64,000 nucleotides of DNA from Candidatus Gastranaerophilales bacterium (GTDB lineage: Bacteria > Cyanobacteriota > Vampirovibrionia > Gastranaerophilales > Gastranaerophilaceae). The notes beneath the pieces were generated by a model. The model did not search any database and was not told where the DNA came from. It was given only the letters and a program-made list of their open reading frames with translations. How positions within the stretch are numbered: position 1 is the stretch's first letter; every line of letters begins with the position of its first letter. This document shows, in pieces, positions 55,461-63,919 of this stretch. Position numbers and translations under genes: made by a program. The stretch covers positions 51,782-115,781 of the forward strand of contig CALVAY010000003.1 of NCBI GenBank assembly GCA_944325665.1, in the 5' to 3' direction.

Positions 55461-56900
55461 ATGAAAAAGATTCAAACACTTTTTACGGCTTCTGTTTTGA
55501 CCCTTGCACTAACATTTGGCGCTGCCTTTGCAGAACCTTGCAAAGAAGGTCAACTTGAAGCTTACGCACACCCAACTTTATTCAATGCTGAAGCCCAAAC
55601 TATGGTTGACGGCAACAAAGTTTATGAAGTTGGCGGAAAAATCTACAAGACAAAAAACAGAATCGGTATGAAAAACAAAGATTCTGTTTATGTTGACTCT
55701 TGGGCAAAAGATGTCCTTTCCCTTATTAAAGAAAGAAGCGGCGGGGAAGTATTTAACCCAAAAATGCCGATTTTGCGTTCAGAAATTGCAGTTGTACTAT
55801 CAGAAGGATTTGATGTTAAGCCTGTCGGCAAAACAAAAAAATACTCTGACGTTGCTCAAAACTACTGGGCAAACGAATGGATTGCAAGAGCTACAAGTGC
55901 AGGTGTTATGATTGGTTATCCGGATAAAACCTTCAGACCTGACCAACCTATAACAAAAGCAGAAGTTTTCGCGGTAATTGCACAAATTATTGATGTACCT
56001 ATCGACAGAAGTCTTCTTGTTCCCGAATTTGACGGAAGAAAAATGGAATACATCCCTTCTTGGGCAATTGCAGCTACAAAAGAAGTTGTAAAATCAGAAC
56101 TTTTAGATCAAGTACCGGATCCTAAAAGAGTAGCTGATGATATGTACCTTTCAAAAGAACAGGTTGCATATCTTATCGGTGCACTTAGAACAAACTTTGC
56201 AATGTCAAACAACAAACTTGCAAAAGATTCAACAGCACCTGATTGCGTAAAATCATACAAACCTGTTTACTTAAATGTTAAACTTGCTGACAGATTAAGC
56301 GCAAAAACCTCAAACATCGGTCAAAAATTCTCTGCTACAACAACAAAAGAAGTTGAAATCAATAACAACGTATTCCCCGCAGGCTCAAAAGTTAAGGGTG
56401 AAGTTGTAGAAGTTAAAAGACCCGGACTTAAAAACCCAGGCTATATTAAAGTTAAATTCTTAGAAATTAAAAACGGCGACTGCAAAGCTGAGTTTCCTAA
56501 GAACATAACTGAAGCGCAAGCTACACAAATTAAAAATCCTAACTTCATCGCAAGACTACTTGGTGCACCATTCTCAGCAGCAGGCAGAATTGTTGGTGTT
56601 TCAGGAAGAACAGTAGGAACAGGTGTTAACATTGCTGCAAACGGTGTAGAAGAAATCGGTGGCGAATTATCAGATACATTCGTTGATACATTCTCACTAC
56701 AACCTGTTGCAGGTGTTAAGAGATTTGGAAGCTCATTTATTACACTTGGTAAAGGCATCTTCGACATCTGCAAAGATGTTGTTGGCGGCGTATTCGGTGT
56801 AATTTATGAAATAGGCGACGAAATCGTTTATGTAATCGTACCAAGCCTATCTAACGCTTCAAGCTTAAATCCGGGCGAAGAAATCTTGGTTATCTTCTAA
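55461..56900 (+). CDS. Secreted protein with one S-layer-homology domain
   Basis: Exported envelope protein of 479 residues. A Sec signal peptide covers about 1-24 (SVLTLALTFGAAFA cleavage region). An SLH domain lies at about 110-180: ILRSEIAVVLSEGF, KKYSDVAQNYWANEWIARATSAGVMIGYP, FRPDQPITKAEVFAVIAQ. In cyanobacterial SLH porins this domain binds peptidoglycan. The C-terminal half is not a recognisable porin barrel. It has a beta-type segment (VEINNNVFPAGSKVKGEV) and a Gly/Val-rich tail ending EEILVIF. The start was set to the ATG rather than the preceding TTG. It has its own promoter and terminator. Confidence 0.86.
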   Translation: MKKIQTLFTASVLTLALTFGAAFAEPCKEGQLEAYAHPTLFNAEAQTMVDGNKVYEVGGKIYKTKNRIGMKNKDSVYVDSWAKDVLSLIKERSGGEVFNPKMPILRSEIAVVLSEGFDVKPVGKTKKYSDVAQNYWANEWIARATSAGVMIGYPDKTFRPDQPITKAEVFAVIAQIIDVPIDRSLLVPEFDGRKMEYIPSWAIAATKEVVKSELLDQVPDPKRVADDMYLSKEQVAYLIGALRTNFAMSNNKLAKDSTAPDCVKSYKPVYLNVKLADRLSAKTSNIGQKFSATTTKEVEINNNVFPAGSKVKGEVVEVKRPGLKNPGYIKVKFLEIKNGDCKAEFPKNITEAQATQIKNPNFIARLLGAPFSAAGRIVGVSGRTVGTGVNIAANGVEEIGGELSDTFVDTFSLQPVAGVKRFGSSFITLGKGIFDICKDVVGGVFGVIYEIGDEIVYVIVPSLSNASSLNPGEEILVIF

Positions 56901-56920
56901 GGATAAAAGCCAAAAGTTAA

Positions 56921-56950
56921 AAGACGGATGAATTTCATCCGTCTTTTTTT
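56921..56950 (+). terminator. Terminator after the S-layer-homology gene
   Basis: AAGACGGATGAA and TTCATCCGTCTT form a 12-base stem followed by seven T. On the minus strand A/T flanks could also serve korC. Confidence 0.88.
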
Positions 56951-56964
56951 ATGTTCTAAAAAAA

Positions 56965-57495
56965 TTAATCTAAATTAAAACCTGCTTCAAATGAATCAAT
57001 GTTTCTCTTTAAAAATGCAGGATTTTTCTTTTTACAAACATATTCAAGCGCACTTAGCGCACTATCTTTTTTCAAAACTTGTGTTTTATTTATAAAATAA
57101 CCCAAGGCAACTATATTCAACAAACCGCCTTCAACATTAAGGGCGCTATCACCCAAAGGGGACATAAGAAATTTTACGTCAGCTCTTTTTGGTGCTGTTT
57201 TAATAATTGATGAATTAGCAACAACGAGAGAATTTGGTTTCATAGTTTTTTCAAATCTCTCAAGTGCCTTATCATTTAAAAATACACCGTAATCAGCATA
57301 ATCTATAACAGGGGATGCTATTTCGCAATCGGAAATCTTAACCGAACAGTTTGCATGCCCACCGCGCATTTCAGCGCCATAAGAAGGTATCCAAGTGGTA
57401 TTTTTACCCTCAAGCATAGCAGCATGAGCAAGCGTTGTTCCGAAAAACAAAACCCCTTGACCGCCATATCCTGCTATAATTATACTTTTTTCCAT
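56965..57495 (-). CDS. korC: 2-oxoacid:ferredoxin oxidoreductase, gamma subunit
   Basis: Small subunit of the CoA-acylating 2-oxoacid oxidoreductase that reduces ferredoxin. The 176 residues start IIAGYGGQGVLFFGTTLA, then TWIPSYGAEMRGGHANC, both diagnostic of the gamma domain, and VVANSSII. It directly follows korB with no gap. The name korC is by gene order; the exact acid (2-oxoglutarate, branched-chain or other) is not decided. Confidence 0.9.
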   Translation of the reverse strand: MEKSIIIAGYGGQGVLFFGTTLAHAAMLEGKNTTWIPSYGAEMRGGHANCSVKISDCEIASPVIDYADYGVFLNDKALERFEKTMKPNSLVVANSSIIKTAPKRADVKFLMSPLGDSALNVEGGLLNIVALGYFINKTQVLKKDSALSALEYVCKKKNPAFLKRNIDSFEAGFNLD

Positions 57496-58260
57496 TTACA
57501 CAATACCTTCTTTAACGTCTTTAAAAACATCTAGTTTGTGAACTTTTAAAATTTCGTCTTTAATGTAAGTTAAAGCTTCAACAGGTTTTAATTTCCAACC
57601 AGTAGGGCAAGCAGCTATAACTTCAACAAAGGAAAAGCCCAATCCCTTAATTTGATATTCAAAAGCTTTTTTAATAGCTTCTTTTGCTTTTCTGATGCTT
57701 TGAGGGGAAAATATTGCAACACGTGCAACATAAGCTGCGCCATCACATTTTGCAATCATTTCCGAAATTTTGATAGGGAAACCCGATTTTTTAGCATCAC
57801 GCCCAGCTCTTGTTGTAGCTGTTATTTGACCTAAAATACTTGTAGCACTTGCTTGGCCGCCGGTCATACCAAAATTTGTATTGTTAACACAAATTGTTGT
57901 GATATTCTCACCTCTAAGTGCAGTATGCACAAGTTCATTAAAGCCGATTGTAGCCGCATCGCCATCGCCCTGATAAGTAAAAACAATTTTATCAGGCTTC
58001 GCGCGCTTTACACCTGTTGCAACACAAGGAGCACGGCCATGATCTGCTCCTACAATATCTAAGTTATAAAATTTATCCAAATTAATTGAACAACCGACAG
58101 ATGCCGTTGCTATTGTTTTTTCATAAACACCGAGTTCTTCTAAAACTTCAGCGATAAGTCTTAAAACAACACCATGCCCGCAACCGCCGCAGAAAGGATA
58201 GTTGTAGTCTTTTTTATAGGCTATTGGTCGTTTAAAAACTCGATTTATGACTTGTTCCAT
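57496..58260 (-). CDS. korB: 2-oxoacid:ferredoxin oxidoreductase, beta subunit (TPP-binding)
   Basis: Thiamine-pyrophosphate subunit. The 254 residues contain FCGGCGHGVVLRLI, VGCSI, DHGRAPCVATGVKRA, TYQGDGDAATIGFNELVHTA and the TPP/Mg motif CVNNTNFGMTGGQAS, then VIAACPTGW. It lies between korA (two bases) and korC (abutting). Confidence 0.93.
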   Translation of the reverse strand: MEQVINRVFKRPIAYKKDYNYPFCGGCGHGVVLRLIAEVLEELGVYEKTIATASVGCSINLDKFYNLDIVGADHGRAPCVATGVKRAKPDKIVFTYQGDGDAATIGFNELVHTALRGENITTICVNNTNFGMTGGQASATSILGQITATTRAGRDAKKSGFPIKISEMIAKCDGAAYVARVAIFSPQSIRKAKEAIKKAFEYQIKGLGFSFVEVIAACPTGWKLKPVEALTYIKDEILKVHKLDVFKDVKEGIV

Positions 58261-58262
58261 TT

Positions 58263-59324
58263 TTATATCTCTTTAAATATTTCTACAATTTTATCTGTAA
58301 TTTCTACCGAATTTATTATTGCACCGCCTACCTTGCCAAAGAATTCCACTTTAGCACAACCGTTTAGTGCAATTTTAACATCTTGAAGCATTTGTCCCAT
58401 ATTAAGCTCGATGTCCAAAACACATTTTTTACCTTGAGCAATTTTATTAAGCTCTTTATTTGGGAAGGGCCACAAAGTAATAGGTCTAAATAATCCGACC
58501 TTATAGCCTAATTTTCTTGCCTCATTTACGGAAGACTTTGCAACACGAGCAACGGTACCAAACGCAGTTATAATAACATCAGCGTCATCACACATATAAT
58601 TTTCATACATTACTTCACTATTTTGAATAACTTCGTACTTTTTAAAAATTCTATGGTTTAACTTTTCTAAAATGTCATCACCCATATGTAACGACATTAA
58701 ACTTCTGCCGTCTCTTCTTTCTTGTCCCACGCCATCTAAAGCCCAAGATGAATTATCAATATTTGGGTATAGCTTTTCAGGCATCTTAACAGGCTCCATC
58801 ATCTGCCCTAATATACCGTCAGCTAAAAGCATGGTGGGATTTCGATATTTCATAGCCAAATAGAAAGCTTTATGCGTTAGATTAACAGCTTCTTCAATTG
58901 TACTTGGTGCAAGGACAATTGTCCTATAATCACCATTACCGCCACCTTTAACCGATTGAGTATAATCCGCTTGAGAAGGGGTAATATCACCAAGTCCCGG
59001 GCCTGCACGCATAACGCTTATAATAACTCCGGGCACTTCAGCCGTTGCCATGGAAGAAATTGCTTCCTGCATAAGTGCAATAGCACAGCCTGAAGAAGAA
59101 GTCATTGCAAGTGTTCCTGTTGAGCCTGCACCTATCAGCATATTAATTGCCGCAAGTTCAGACTCTGCACTAATATATGTCCTGTTAAGTTCGGGCATTT
59201 TATAGCTCATAAACTCGCCGATTTCATTTTGCGGAGTGATAGGGTAGCCAAAGTAGCAGATACAACCTGCATCGATTGCAGCTTGTGCAATAGCTTCATT
59301 TCCCTTTAATAGCATCTTAGTCAT
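58263..59324 (-). CDS. korA: 2-oxoacid:ferredoxin oxidoreductase, alpha subunit
   Basis: Large subunit with the pyrimidine-type domain. The 353 residues contain GNEAIAQAAIDAGCICYFGYPITPQNEI, ISAESELAAINMLIGA, MTSSSGCAIALMQEAIS and MRAGPGLGDITPSQADY. The wording is close to the VorB-type enzymes for branched-chain 2-oxoacids, so Kor versus Vor is open. The ATG at 59324 has GGGA six bases before it; the GTG at 59336 is rejected. Confidence 0.9.
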   Translation of the reverse strand: MTKMLLKGNEAIAQAAIDAGCICYFGYPITPQNEIGEFMSYKMPELNRTYISAESELAAINMLIGAGSTGTLAMTSSSGCAIALMQEAISSMATAEVPGVIISVMRAGPGLGDITPSQADYTQSVKGGGNGDYRTIVLAPSTIEEAVNLTHKAFYLAMKYRNPTMLLADGILGQMMEPVKMPEKLYPNIDNSSWALDGVGQERRDGRSLMSLHMGDDILEKLNHRIFKKYEVIQNSEVMYENYMCDDADVIITAFGTVARVAKSSVNEARKLGYKVGLFRPITLWPFPNKELNKIAQGKKCVLDIELNMGQMLQDVKIALNGCAKVEFFGKVGGAIINSVEITDKIVEIFKEI

Positions 59325-59345
59325 ATTCAATCCCACAGCCCGTAA

Positions 59346-59558
59346 TTACTTTATAACCTCATAAATTGCCATATCAGGGCAACTTTGAGCACAAAGAGCA
59401 CATCCTATACATTCGTTACTATCATCAACGAATTTTACATAGCTTGAACCCGCCCTATTTTGAGCATGCTCTTCCAGCTTGATTAGTTTTTTCGGGCAAA
59501 CACTTATACAAATCATACAAGCCTTGCATCTCTCTTTGTCAATTTTAATCTCAGACAT
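59346..59558 (-). CDS. korD: 2[4Fe-4S] ferredoxin-type delta subunit
   Basis: Electron-carrying subunit of the complex. The 70 residues have two cluster motifs, CKACMICISVCP and CIGCALCAQSCP. It heads the unit korD-korA-korB-korC. No ribosome site is seen; TGCTAAGAT places a -10-like hexamer at -12 to -7 (59570-59565). That predicts a leaderless message for the whole operon. Confidence 0.92.
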   Translation of the reverse strand: MSEIKIDKERCKACMICISVCPKKLIKLEEHAQNRAGSSYVKFVDDSNECIGCALCAQSCPDMAIYEVIK

Positions 59559-59623
59559 AACTACATCTTAGCACTTCATAAAAAAATAACATTAAAAAAA
59601 ATTTTTTTTAACGATACTTAATA

Positions 59624-60220
59624 TTAAAACTCTTGTCTTCCCTCAAGCGCTTTTACCAAAGTCATCTCATCAGCATATTCAAGCTCTGAACCCAAAGGAA
59701 GTCCAAAGGCAATTCTTGACACTTTTATACCAAAGGGCTTTAATAGTTTTGACAAATAAAGACTCGTTGCTTCACCCTCAATAGAAGGGTTTAGCGCAAG
59801 AATAACCTCTTTAATGTCTTGAGAATGCACCCGATTTAAAAGCTCTTTTATCCTTATGTCTTCAGGCCCAATACCATCCATTGGCGAAATTAAACCTTGA
59901 AGAACATGGTATAAACCTTTAAACTCATTTGTTTTTTCAATAGCTATAAGGTCTTTTGTTTCAGAAACGACACAAATTGTGCTCTTGTCCCTATTGGGAT
60001 TTTGGCAAATTTCGCAAGGGCTGGATGAAGTCATATTAAAACAATTTTCACAATAGGTAATTGTTTTTTTCGCCTCCAGCATTGTATTTGCAAAATTTTC
60101 CACCTCAAAGTCGCTCATCTTGATTAAATATAGAGCAAGTCTTTGAGCGGTTTTTGGACCTATTGAAGGCAGTTTTTGAAAACATTCAATGAGTTTTGCA
60201 AGAGGTTTGGTGTATTCCAT
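59624..60220 (-). CDS. recR: Recombination protein RecR
   Basis: Works with RecF and RecO in gap repair. The 198 residues have an N-terminal helix-hairpin-helix ([16 protein letters not shown]), a four-Cys zinc finger CENCFNM...CEIC, and a Toprim domain ([45 protein letters not shown]). It starts on the last base of the ybaB stop. Confidence 0.96.
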   Translation of the reverse strand: MEYTKPLAKLIECFQKLPSIGPKTAQRLALYLIKMSDFEVENFANTMLEAKKTITYCENCFNMTSSSPCEICQNPNRDKSTICVVSETKDLIAIEKTNEFKGLYHVLQGLISPMDGIGPEDIRIKELLNRVHSQDIKEVILALNPSIEGEATSLYLSKLLKPFGIKVSRIAFGLPLGSELEYADEMTLVKALEGRQEF

Positions 60221-60552
60221 TAAAATAGCCCCGGAATACTTATACCGCCCGTAATTGCTTTCATTTTAGCTTCCATTTGTTCACTTGCTTGTTTTGATGC
60301 GTTATTCATAGCTTCAATAATTAAATCTTCTAAAGTTTCAATTGTTTCTTCGTCAACAGAAGAAGGATTTTCAGGGTTGATAGCCTCAGCAGAAAGCTTA
60401 ATTGATTTAAATTTGCCTTGACCGTTAAGAGTAACTTCAACAGCACCGCCTGCACTTTTAGCAGTTATTTCGATGTTTGCAAGTTCGTCTTGCGTTTCTT
60501 TAAATTTCTTCTGCATTTTTTGAGCTTGCTGCATCATCTGTATCATATTCAT
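60220..60552 (-). CDS. ybaB: YbaB/EbfC family nucleoid-associated protein
   Basis: Small DNA-binding protein, usually beside recR, as here. The 110 residues have a long N-terminal helix ([19 protein letters not shown]), strand [19 protein letters not shown] and a helix ending in MKAITGG. GGGGAG precedes the ATG. dnaX, its other common neighbour, is not present. Confidence 0.93.
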   Translation of the reverse strand: MNMIQMMQQAQKMQKKFKETQDELANIEITAKSAGGAVEVTLNGQGKFKSIKLSAEAINPENPSSVDEETIETLEDLIIEAMNNASKQASEQMEAKMKAITGGISIPGLF

Positions 60553-60594
60553 TTTAATTTCTCCCCTTAATAATTAATATGTTATTATTATTTT

Positions 60595-61380
60595 ATGAAA
60601 AGAATAACATATCTGCAACATTGTTTACATAACGGGAAAATTTCACGCTGGCCGCAGGAAGTTATGCCGCTTAATATCTATATTGCGGATTTTAGGTGGT
60701 ATAAATCAAAAGGCTCGCATGAAGCTTATAAATATAAACAAATGGTTAAAAATGCACTGGACGCATGGACTAGTGCAACAGGCGGAATAATAAGTTTTAA
60801 TGTTGTTCAAAATTTGTACGATTCAAACATTAACCTTGATTGGAAAAGGGTTGAGAGAAAATCTCTTGGCAACTGCCACTTTAATTTTGATAAAAACGGA
60901 CGCTTTTACAGTGCAGAAGTACAAATAGGGCTATCTGACGGAATAATTCATCATAAATATATGGATGAATCGGAAGTTTATCACACAATTGTGCATGAAA
61001 TCGGACACTCATTAGGGCTTGGACACTCGCCCTTTAGCGGAGATATAATGTATGTACCTCATCAATATGGCGTTACGAACATATCTCAATCGGACATATT
61101 AACGCTTCTGTGGCTATACAGGTTTAATATAGGAGATAGTGAACAGAGCATATTAAGCAAGTATCCGAATATTAAAGCGAATAATATCGATGATTTAACT
61201 TACCTTCTTATTAACGGTAAGAGTGAATTTCAAAATGCACTTGAAAAAGTAAAGCCAAGCGAAAATAAAAACTTGGAAAAAGAAAATGAAAACATTGCCG
61301 AGCTAAAGAAATATTTACTTGAAATAAATAAGATAAAAATAGATTTTCAAAACTTAAAAAATAAACCCCCTAGCAATTAG
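60595..61380 (+). CDS. Matrixin-like zinc metalloprotease without signal peptide
   Basis: Predicted metzincin protease of 261 residues. The zinc site HEIGHSLGLGH (134-144) matches HExxHxxGxxH, and DIMY (about 150-153) supplies the Met-turn. Before it are RWPQEVMPLNIYI and a helix with ALDAWTSATGG, as in matrixin catalytic domains. The C-terminal 100 residues are charged and unassigned. There is no Sec signal or membrane helix, odd for a metzincin. TGTTATTAT puts a -10 hexamer at -12 to -7; no ribosome site is visible. A seven-base C/G stem overlaps the stop codon. Confidence 0.78.
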   Translation: MKRITYLQHCLHNGKISRWPQEVMPLNIYIADFRWYKSKGSHEAYKYKQMVKNALDAWTSATGGIISFNVVQNLYDSNINLDWKRVERKSLGNCHFNFDKNGRFYSAEVQIGLSDGIIHHKYMDESEVYHTIVHEIGHSLGLGHSPFSGDIMYVPHQYGVTNISQSDILTLLWLYRFNIGDSEQSILSKYPNIKANNIDDLTYLLINGKSEFQNALEKVKPSENKNLEKENENIAELKKYLLEINKIKIDFQNLKNKPPSN

Positions 61381-61384
61381 GGGG
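61366..61384. repeat. GC-rich stem overlapping the metalloprotease stop codon
   Basis: CCCCCTA, five bases, TAGGGGG. The right arm contains the TAG stop. No T run follows on the plus strand, but the minus strand is T-rich after it. It may protect or end the mRNA; weak evidence. Confidence 0.4.
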
Positions 61385-61534
61385 CATAAAGCAATCAGAA
61401 GAGTTGAGGATTTACCCTTATAATATAATTGATTTAAAACGTAAAATAATTGGATTAAAATCTAATCTTTTTATTAGAAAAAACGAAAAGTTATTAGACT
61501 TTTGTACAAGAAAAGTCAAAGTCAGGAGAAAAAA

Positions 61535-62239
61535 ATGAGAGCAGACGGAAGAGAAAAAAATCAAACAAGAGAGATTAAAATTACAAAAAATTATATTAAA
61601 CATGCCAAAGGCTCTGTTTTGATAGAATTCGGCGATACAAAGGTAATAGTTTGCGCCACTTGTGAAGAAGGCAAGCCAAAATGGATGCCAAAAGAAGAAA
61701 AAAAGGGCTGGCTGACTGCCGAATATTCGCTTTTACCCGCCTCAACCAATACAAGATGTCAAAGAGAAAGAACAAAAGTATCAGGCAGAACTCAAGAAAT
61801 TCAAAGACTTATAGGTAGAAGTTTAAGAGCTTGCCTTGATTTAGAAAAACTTGGGGAAAGAACAATAACAATTGATGCCGATGTAATTCAGGCTGACGGC
61901 GGAACACGTGTTGCATCGATTTGCGGCGGCTTTATTGCCCTTAGAGAACTTATAGACAAACTTATGTTTGAAGGACAATTAAGTGAAAACCCGATAATTG
62001 AACCCATTGCAGCAATTTCAGCGGGCATTGTAAATAATGAGGTTGTGGTTGACCTGTGCTACCAAGAAGATTCAAACGCTCAAGTAGATTCAAACATTGT
62101 ACTTACAAAGAGCGGGAAAATAATAGAATTTCAAACAACAGCAGAAGGCGAACCGTTTACAAAAGAGCAAATGGATGAAATTTATAGCCTTGCAAAGAGC
62201 GCAACAGATAAAATTATTAAAATGTATTCTGAGGTATAA
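61535..62239 (+). CDS. rph: Ribonuclease PH
   Basis: Phosphorolytic 3'-exoribonuclease that trims tRNA precursors. The 234 residues begin MRADGREKNQTREIKI, followed by VIVCATCEEGKP, GWLTAEYSLLPASTNTR, RTQEIQRLIGRSLRA, ITIDADVIQADGGTR and VDLCYQEDS. The ATG at 61535 has AGGAG and is preferred to the frame start at 61502. Its 3' end overlaps the convergent kinase gene by 23 bases. Confidence 0.95.
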   Translation: MRADGREKNQTREIKITKNYIKHAKGSVLIEFGDTKVIVCATCEEGKPKWMPKEEKKGWLTAEYSLLPASTNTRCQRERTKVSGRTQEIQRLIGRSLRACLDLEKLGERTITIDADVIQADGGTRVASICGGFIALRELIDKLMFEGQLSENPIIEPIAAISAGIVNNEVVVDLCYQEDSNAQVDSNIVLTKSGKIIEFQTTAEGEPFTKEQMDEIYSLAKSATDKIIKMYSEV

Positions 62240-62999
62240 AAAATCCAAACTCGACTTTTTTATTCTCTAAATTTTTAGCCCAAATTTTTCCGCCGTGCGC
62301 TTCAATAATTTTCTTTGCAATATAAAGCCCAAGACCGCTTCCTGTGGTTTTGTGCTTTTTGCAATCCGTTTGGTATAAATCAAAAATGCTATCCAGCCTG
62401 CTCTTTTCAATAGGTTCCGAGAAATTGATGACGGAAATATTTAATCCTTGCGGAGTAATCTGGGCAAAAATTTCAAGAAGTGTATTTTTTATACCGTATT
62501 TAGCAGCATTTGAGATTAAATTTACCAAAACACGTTTTATTTCGGTATTATCAAAATAAGCAAGGCGACATTTATTTTTAAATTTTACACTGTACGCAAT
62601 TCCGCTTTGTTTTAGCATAAAACTAATGCTTTCAAGCGCTTCAAAGATTGTATTTTTGATATTGTTTTTTGTAATTGAAAGGCAAATATCACTCTTTTGA
62701 GTTTTAAAATTATACAAAACATTGTGCAGCATATCTCGCATGTAAATGTTTGAAATTAGAAGCTGGTCTAAAATTTCCTTTTGAAAAGGATTATAAGTAA
62801 AACTTTTATTCCCGATTAATAAATTTAAAGCTTGAATTTGTGAAAATACGGGGGATTTTAAATCGTGAGCTAAAGCTTCAAGGAAATTTTCTTTCTGCAT
62901 TAACTTTTGTTCGGTGGGGGTGATTTTATTTACAACATCCGATAAAAGTGTTGTATGAGAGGAAACATAAGCTTTTTTAAAAGATTTAGTGTTATCCAT
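62217..62999 (-). CDS. Orphan soluble sensor histidine kinase
   Basis: Two-component kinase without membrane helices or obvious sensor domain. The 260 residues have the phospho-accepting His45 in ALAHDLKSPVFSQ, the N box in NLISNAAKYGIKNTL, a weak G1 region, and G2 TGSGLGLYIAKKIIEAHGG. The first 40 residues are too short for a PAS domain. No response regulator is nearby. Its partner and signal are unknown. It is divergent from the unknown gene at 63148. Confidence 0.87.
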   Translation of the reverse strand: MDNTKSFKKAYVSSHTTLLSDVVNKITPTEQKLMQKENFLEALAHDLKSPVFSQIQALNLLIGNKSFTYNPFQKEILDQLLISNIYMRDMLHNVLYNFKTQKSDICLSITKNNIKNTIFEALESISFMLKQSGIAYSVKFKNKCRLAYFDNTEIKRVLVNLISNAAKYGIKNTLLEIFAQITPQGLNISVINFSEPIEKSRLDSIFDLYQTDCKKHKTTGSGLGLYIAKKIIEAHGGKIWAKNLENKKVEFGFFIPQNTF

Positions 63000-63005
63000 A
63001 CAATT

Positions 63006-63052
63006 ATATTACCCTTACAATAATATTTGCATATTAGACAAACGGGTAATAT
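63006..63052. repeat. Nine-base inverted repeat between the kinase and the 63148 gene
   Basis: ATATTACCC (63006-63014) and GGGTAATAT (63044-63052) lie 29 bases apart in the divergent promoter region. It is a possible operator. Confidence 0.4.
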
Positions 63053-63147
63053 TTCCGTTAACAATTCTTAACTTAATATCAATTTGTTTAGGAAAATATA
63101 CTTTATTAATACATAAGATAGGTTAGTTAAAGTTTTAGGTTGGGTAA

Positions 63148-63633
63148 ATGAATTTAATGAATTTTGTTAAAATGTTGCAAGGGTTAGTTTTTTCAACTGA
63201 AGCAGGCATAAATACGAAATTCCGTTTTTCACAAAGCGAAATTAATGAGATTTTAGCAAATGCCAATAAAGAAAATATAAAATATTTTGAAAGTTTGGCA
63301 AATATCAAAGAATTAAGTGCATTTGACGTAAGTTATTTGATGTCAGGCGAAAAATTAGATGAACGCAAGATTGAAATAATTAAAGCAGCTTGCAAAATGT
63401 TTGACGAAAAAGAATTTAGTGCACTTGGTCAAACGTTTAGCGATTTTGTTTTCAGAGTAAGTGCAAATATTAATTTACTGAACGAATCAAATTTGGAAAT
63501 CTTTAAAGAGTTGGTGCAGTGCAAAAACGAACTATATGATTTTTCAAAAGCACTTAAAAATCCGCTAAAAGCAAAACATGCAAGAAGCAGAAAAACTCCT
63601 GCATACGCCTTTGAAAATGTGTTTGTAAATTAA
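63148..63633 (+). CDS. Protein of unknown function
   Basis: I do not recognise this 161-residue protein. It has no signal peptide, membrane helix or conserved metal motif, and it looks all-helical. The middle segment (NIKELSAFDVSYLMSGEKLDERKIEII) has a helix-turn-helix-like rhythm but no clear match. The C-terminus is basic (KAKHARSRKTPAYAF). GGTTGGG precedes the ATG. It is divergent from the orphan kinase with a 148-base shared upstream region, so a regulatory link is possible but unproven. Confidence 0.68.
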   Translation: MNLMNFVKMLQGLVFSTEAGINTKFRFSQSEINEILANANKENIKYFESLANIKELSAFDVSYLMSGEKLDERKIEIIKAACKMFDEKEFSALGQTFSDFVFRVSANINLLNESNLEIFKELVQCKNELYDFSKALKNPLKAKHARSRKTPAYAFENVFVN

Positions 63634-63648
63634 GTTTTATTTTTATCC

Positions 63649-63677
63649 TTGATTAAATTATTTGTTTTTGGTATAAA
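63649..63677 (+). promoter_or_regulatory. Likely promoter of the tRNA-Pro pair
   Basis: TTGATT (63649-63654), 17 bases, TATAAA (63672-63677). An 11-base inverted repeat (TTTCAGTGGTA at 63678-63688 and TACCACTGAAA at 63713-63723) follows. It could be a leader stem or a terminator of the 63148 gene. Confidence 0.45.
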
Positions 63678-63736
63678 TTTCAGTGGTAAAGATTTGCAAT
63701 TTGAGAGTCTGATACCACTGAAAATTAAATTATTTT

Positions 63737-63810
63737 CGGGATGTAGCGCAGCTTGGTAGCGCACCTCGCTTGGGACGAGGGGGTCGCAGGTTCAAATCCT
63801 GTCATCCCGA
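63737..63810 (+). tRNA. tRNA-Pro (anticodon TGG)
   Basis: A full cloverleaf of 74 bases: acceptor CGGGATG with CATCCCG, D arm GCGC/GCGC, anticodon stem CCTCG/CGAGG with loop CTTGGGA (TGG), T loop TTCAAAT and discriminator A. CCA is not encoded; six T follow. Confidence 0.97.
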
Positions 63811-63845
63811 TTTTTTAGTTAATTGTTGAAAAATAAATATGGTTT

Positions 63846-63919
63846 CGGGATGTAGCGCAGCTTGGTAGCGCACCGTGTTCGGGTCGCGGGGGCCGCAGGT
63901 TCAAATCCTGTCATCCCGA
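63846..63919 (+). tRNA. tRNA-Pro (anticodon CGG)
   Basis: A 74-base cloverleaf identical to the first tRNA-Pro except in the anticodon arm and variable loop. The stem is CCGTG/CGCGG and the loop TTCGGGT, giving anticodon CGG. No CCA is encoded. The near identity points to a tandem duplication. Confidence 0.95.

Noticed and set aside
61366..61384. Rho-independent terminator for the metalloprotease gene
   Set aside because: No T run follows on the plus strand and the stem includes the stop codon; kept only as a repeat.
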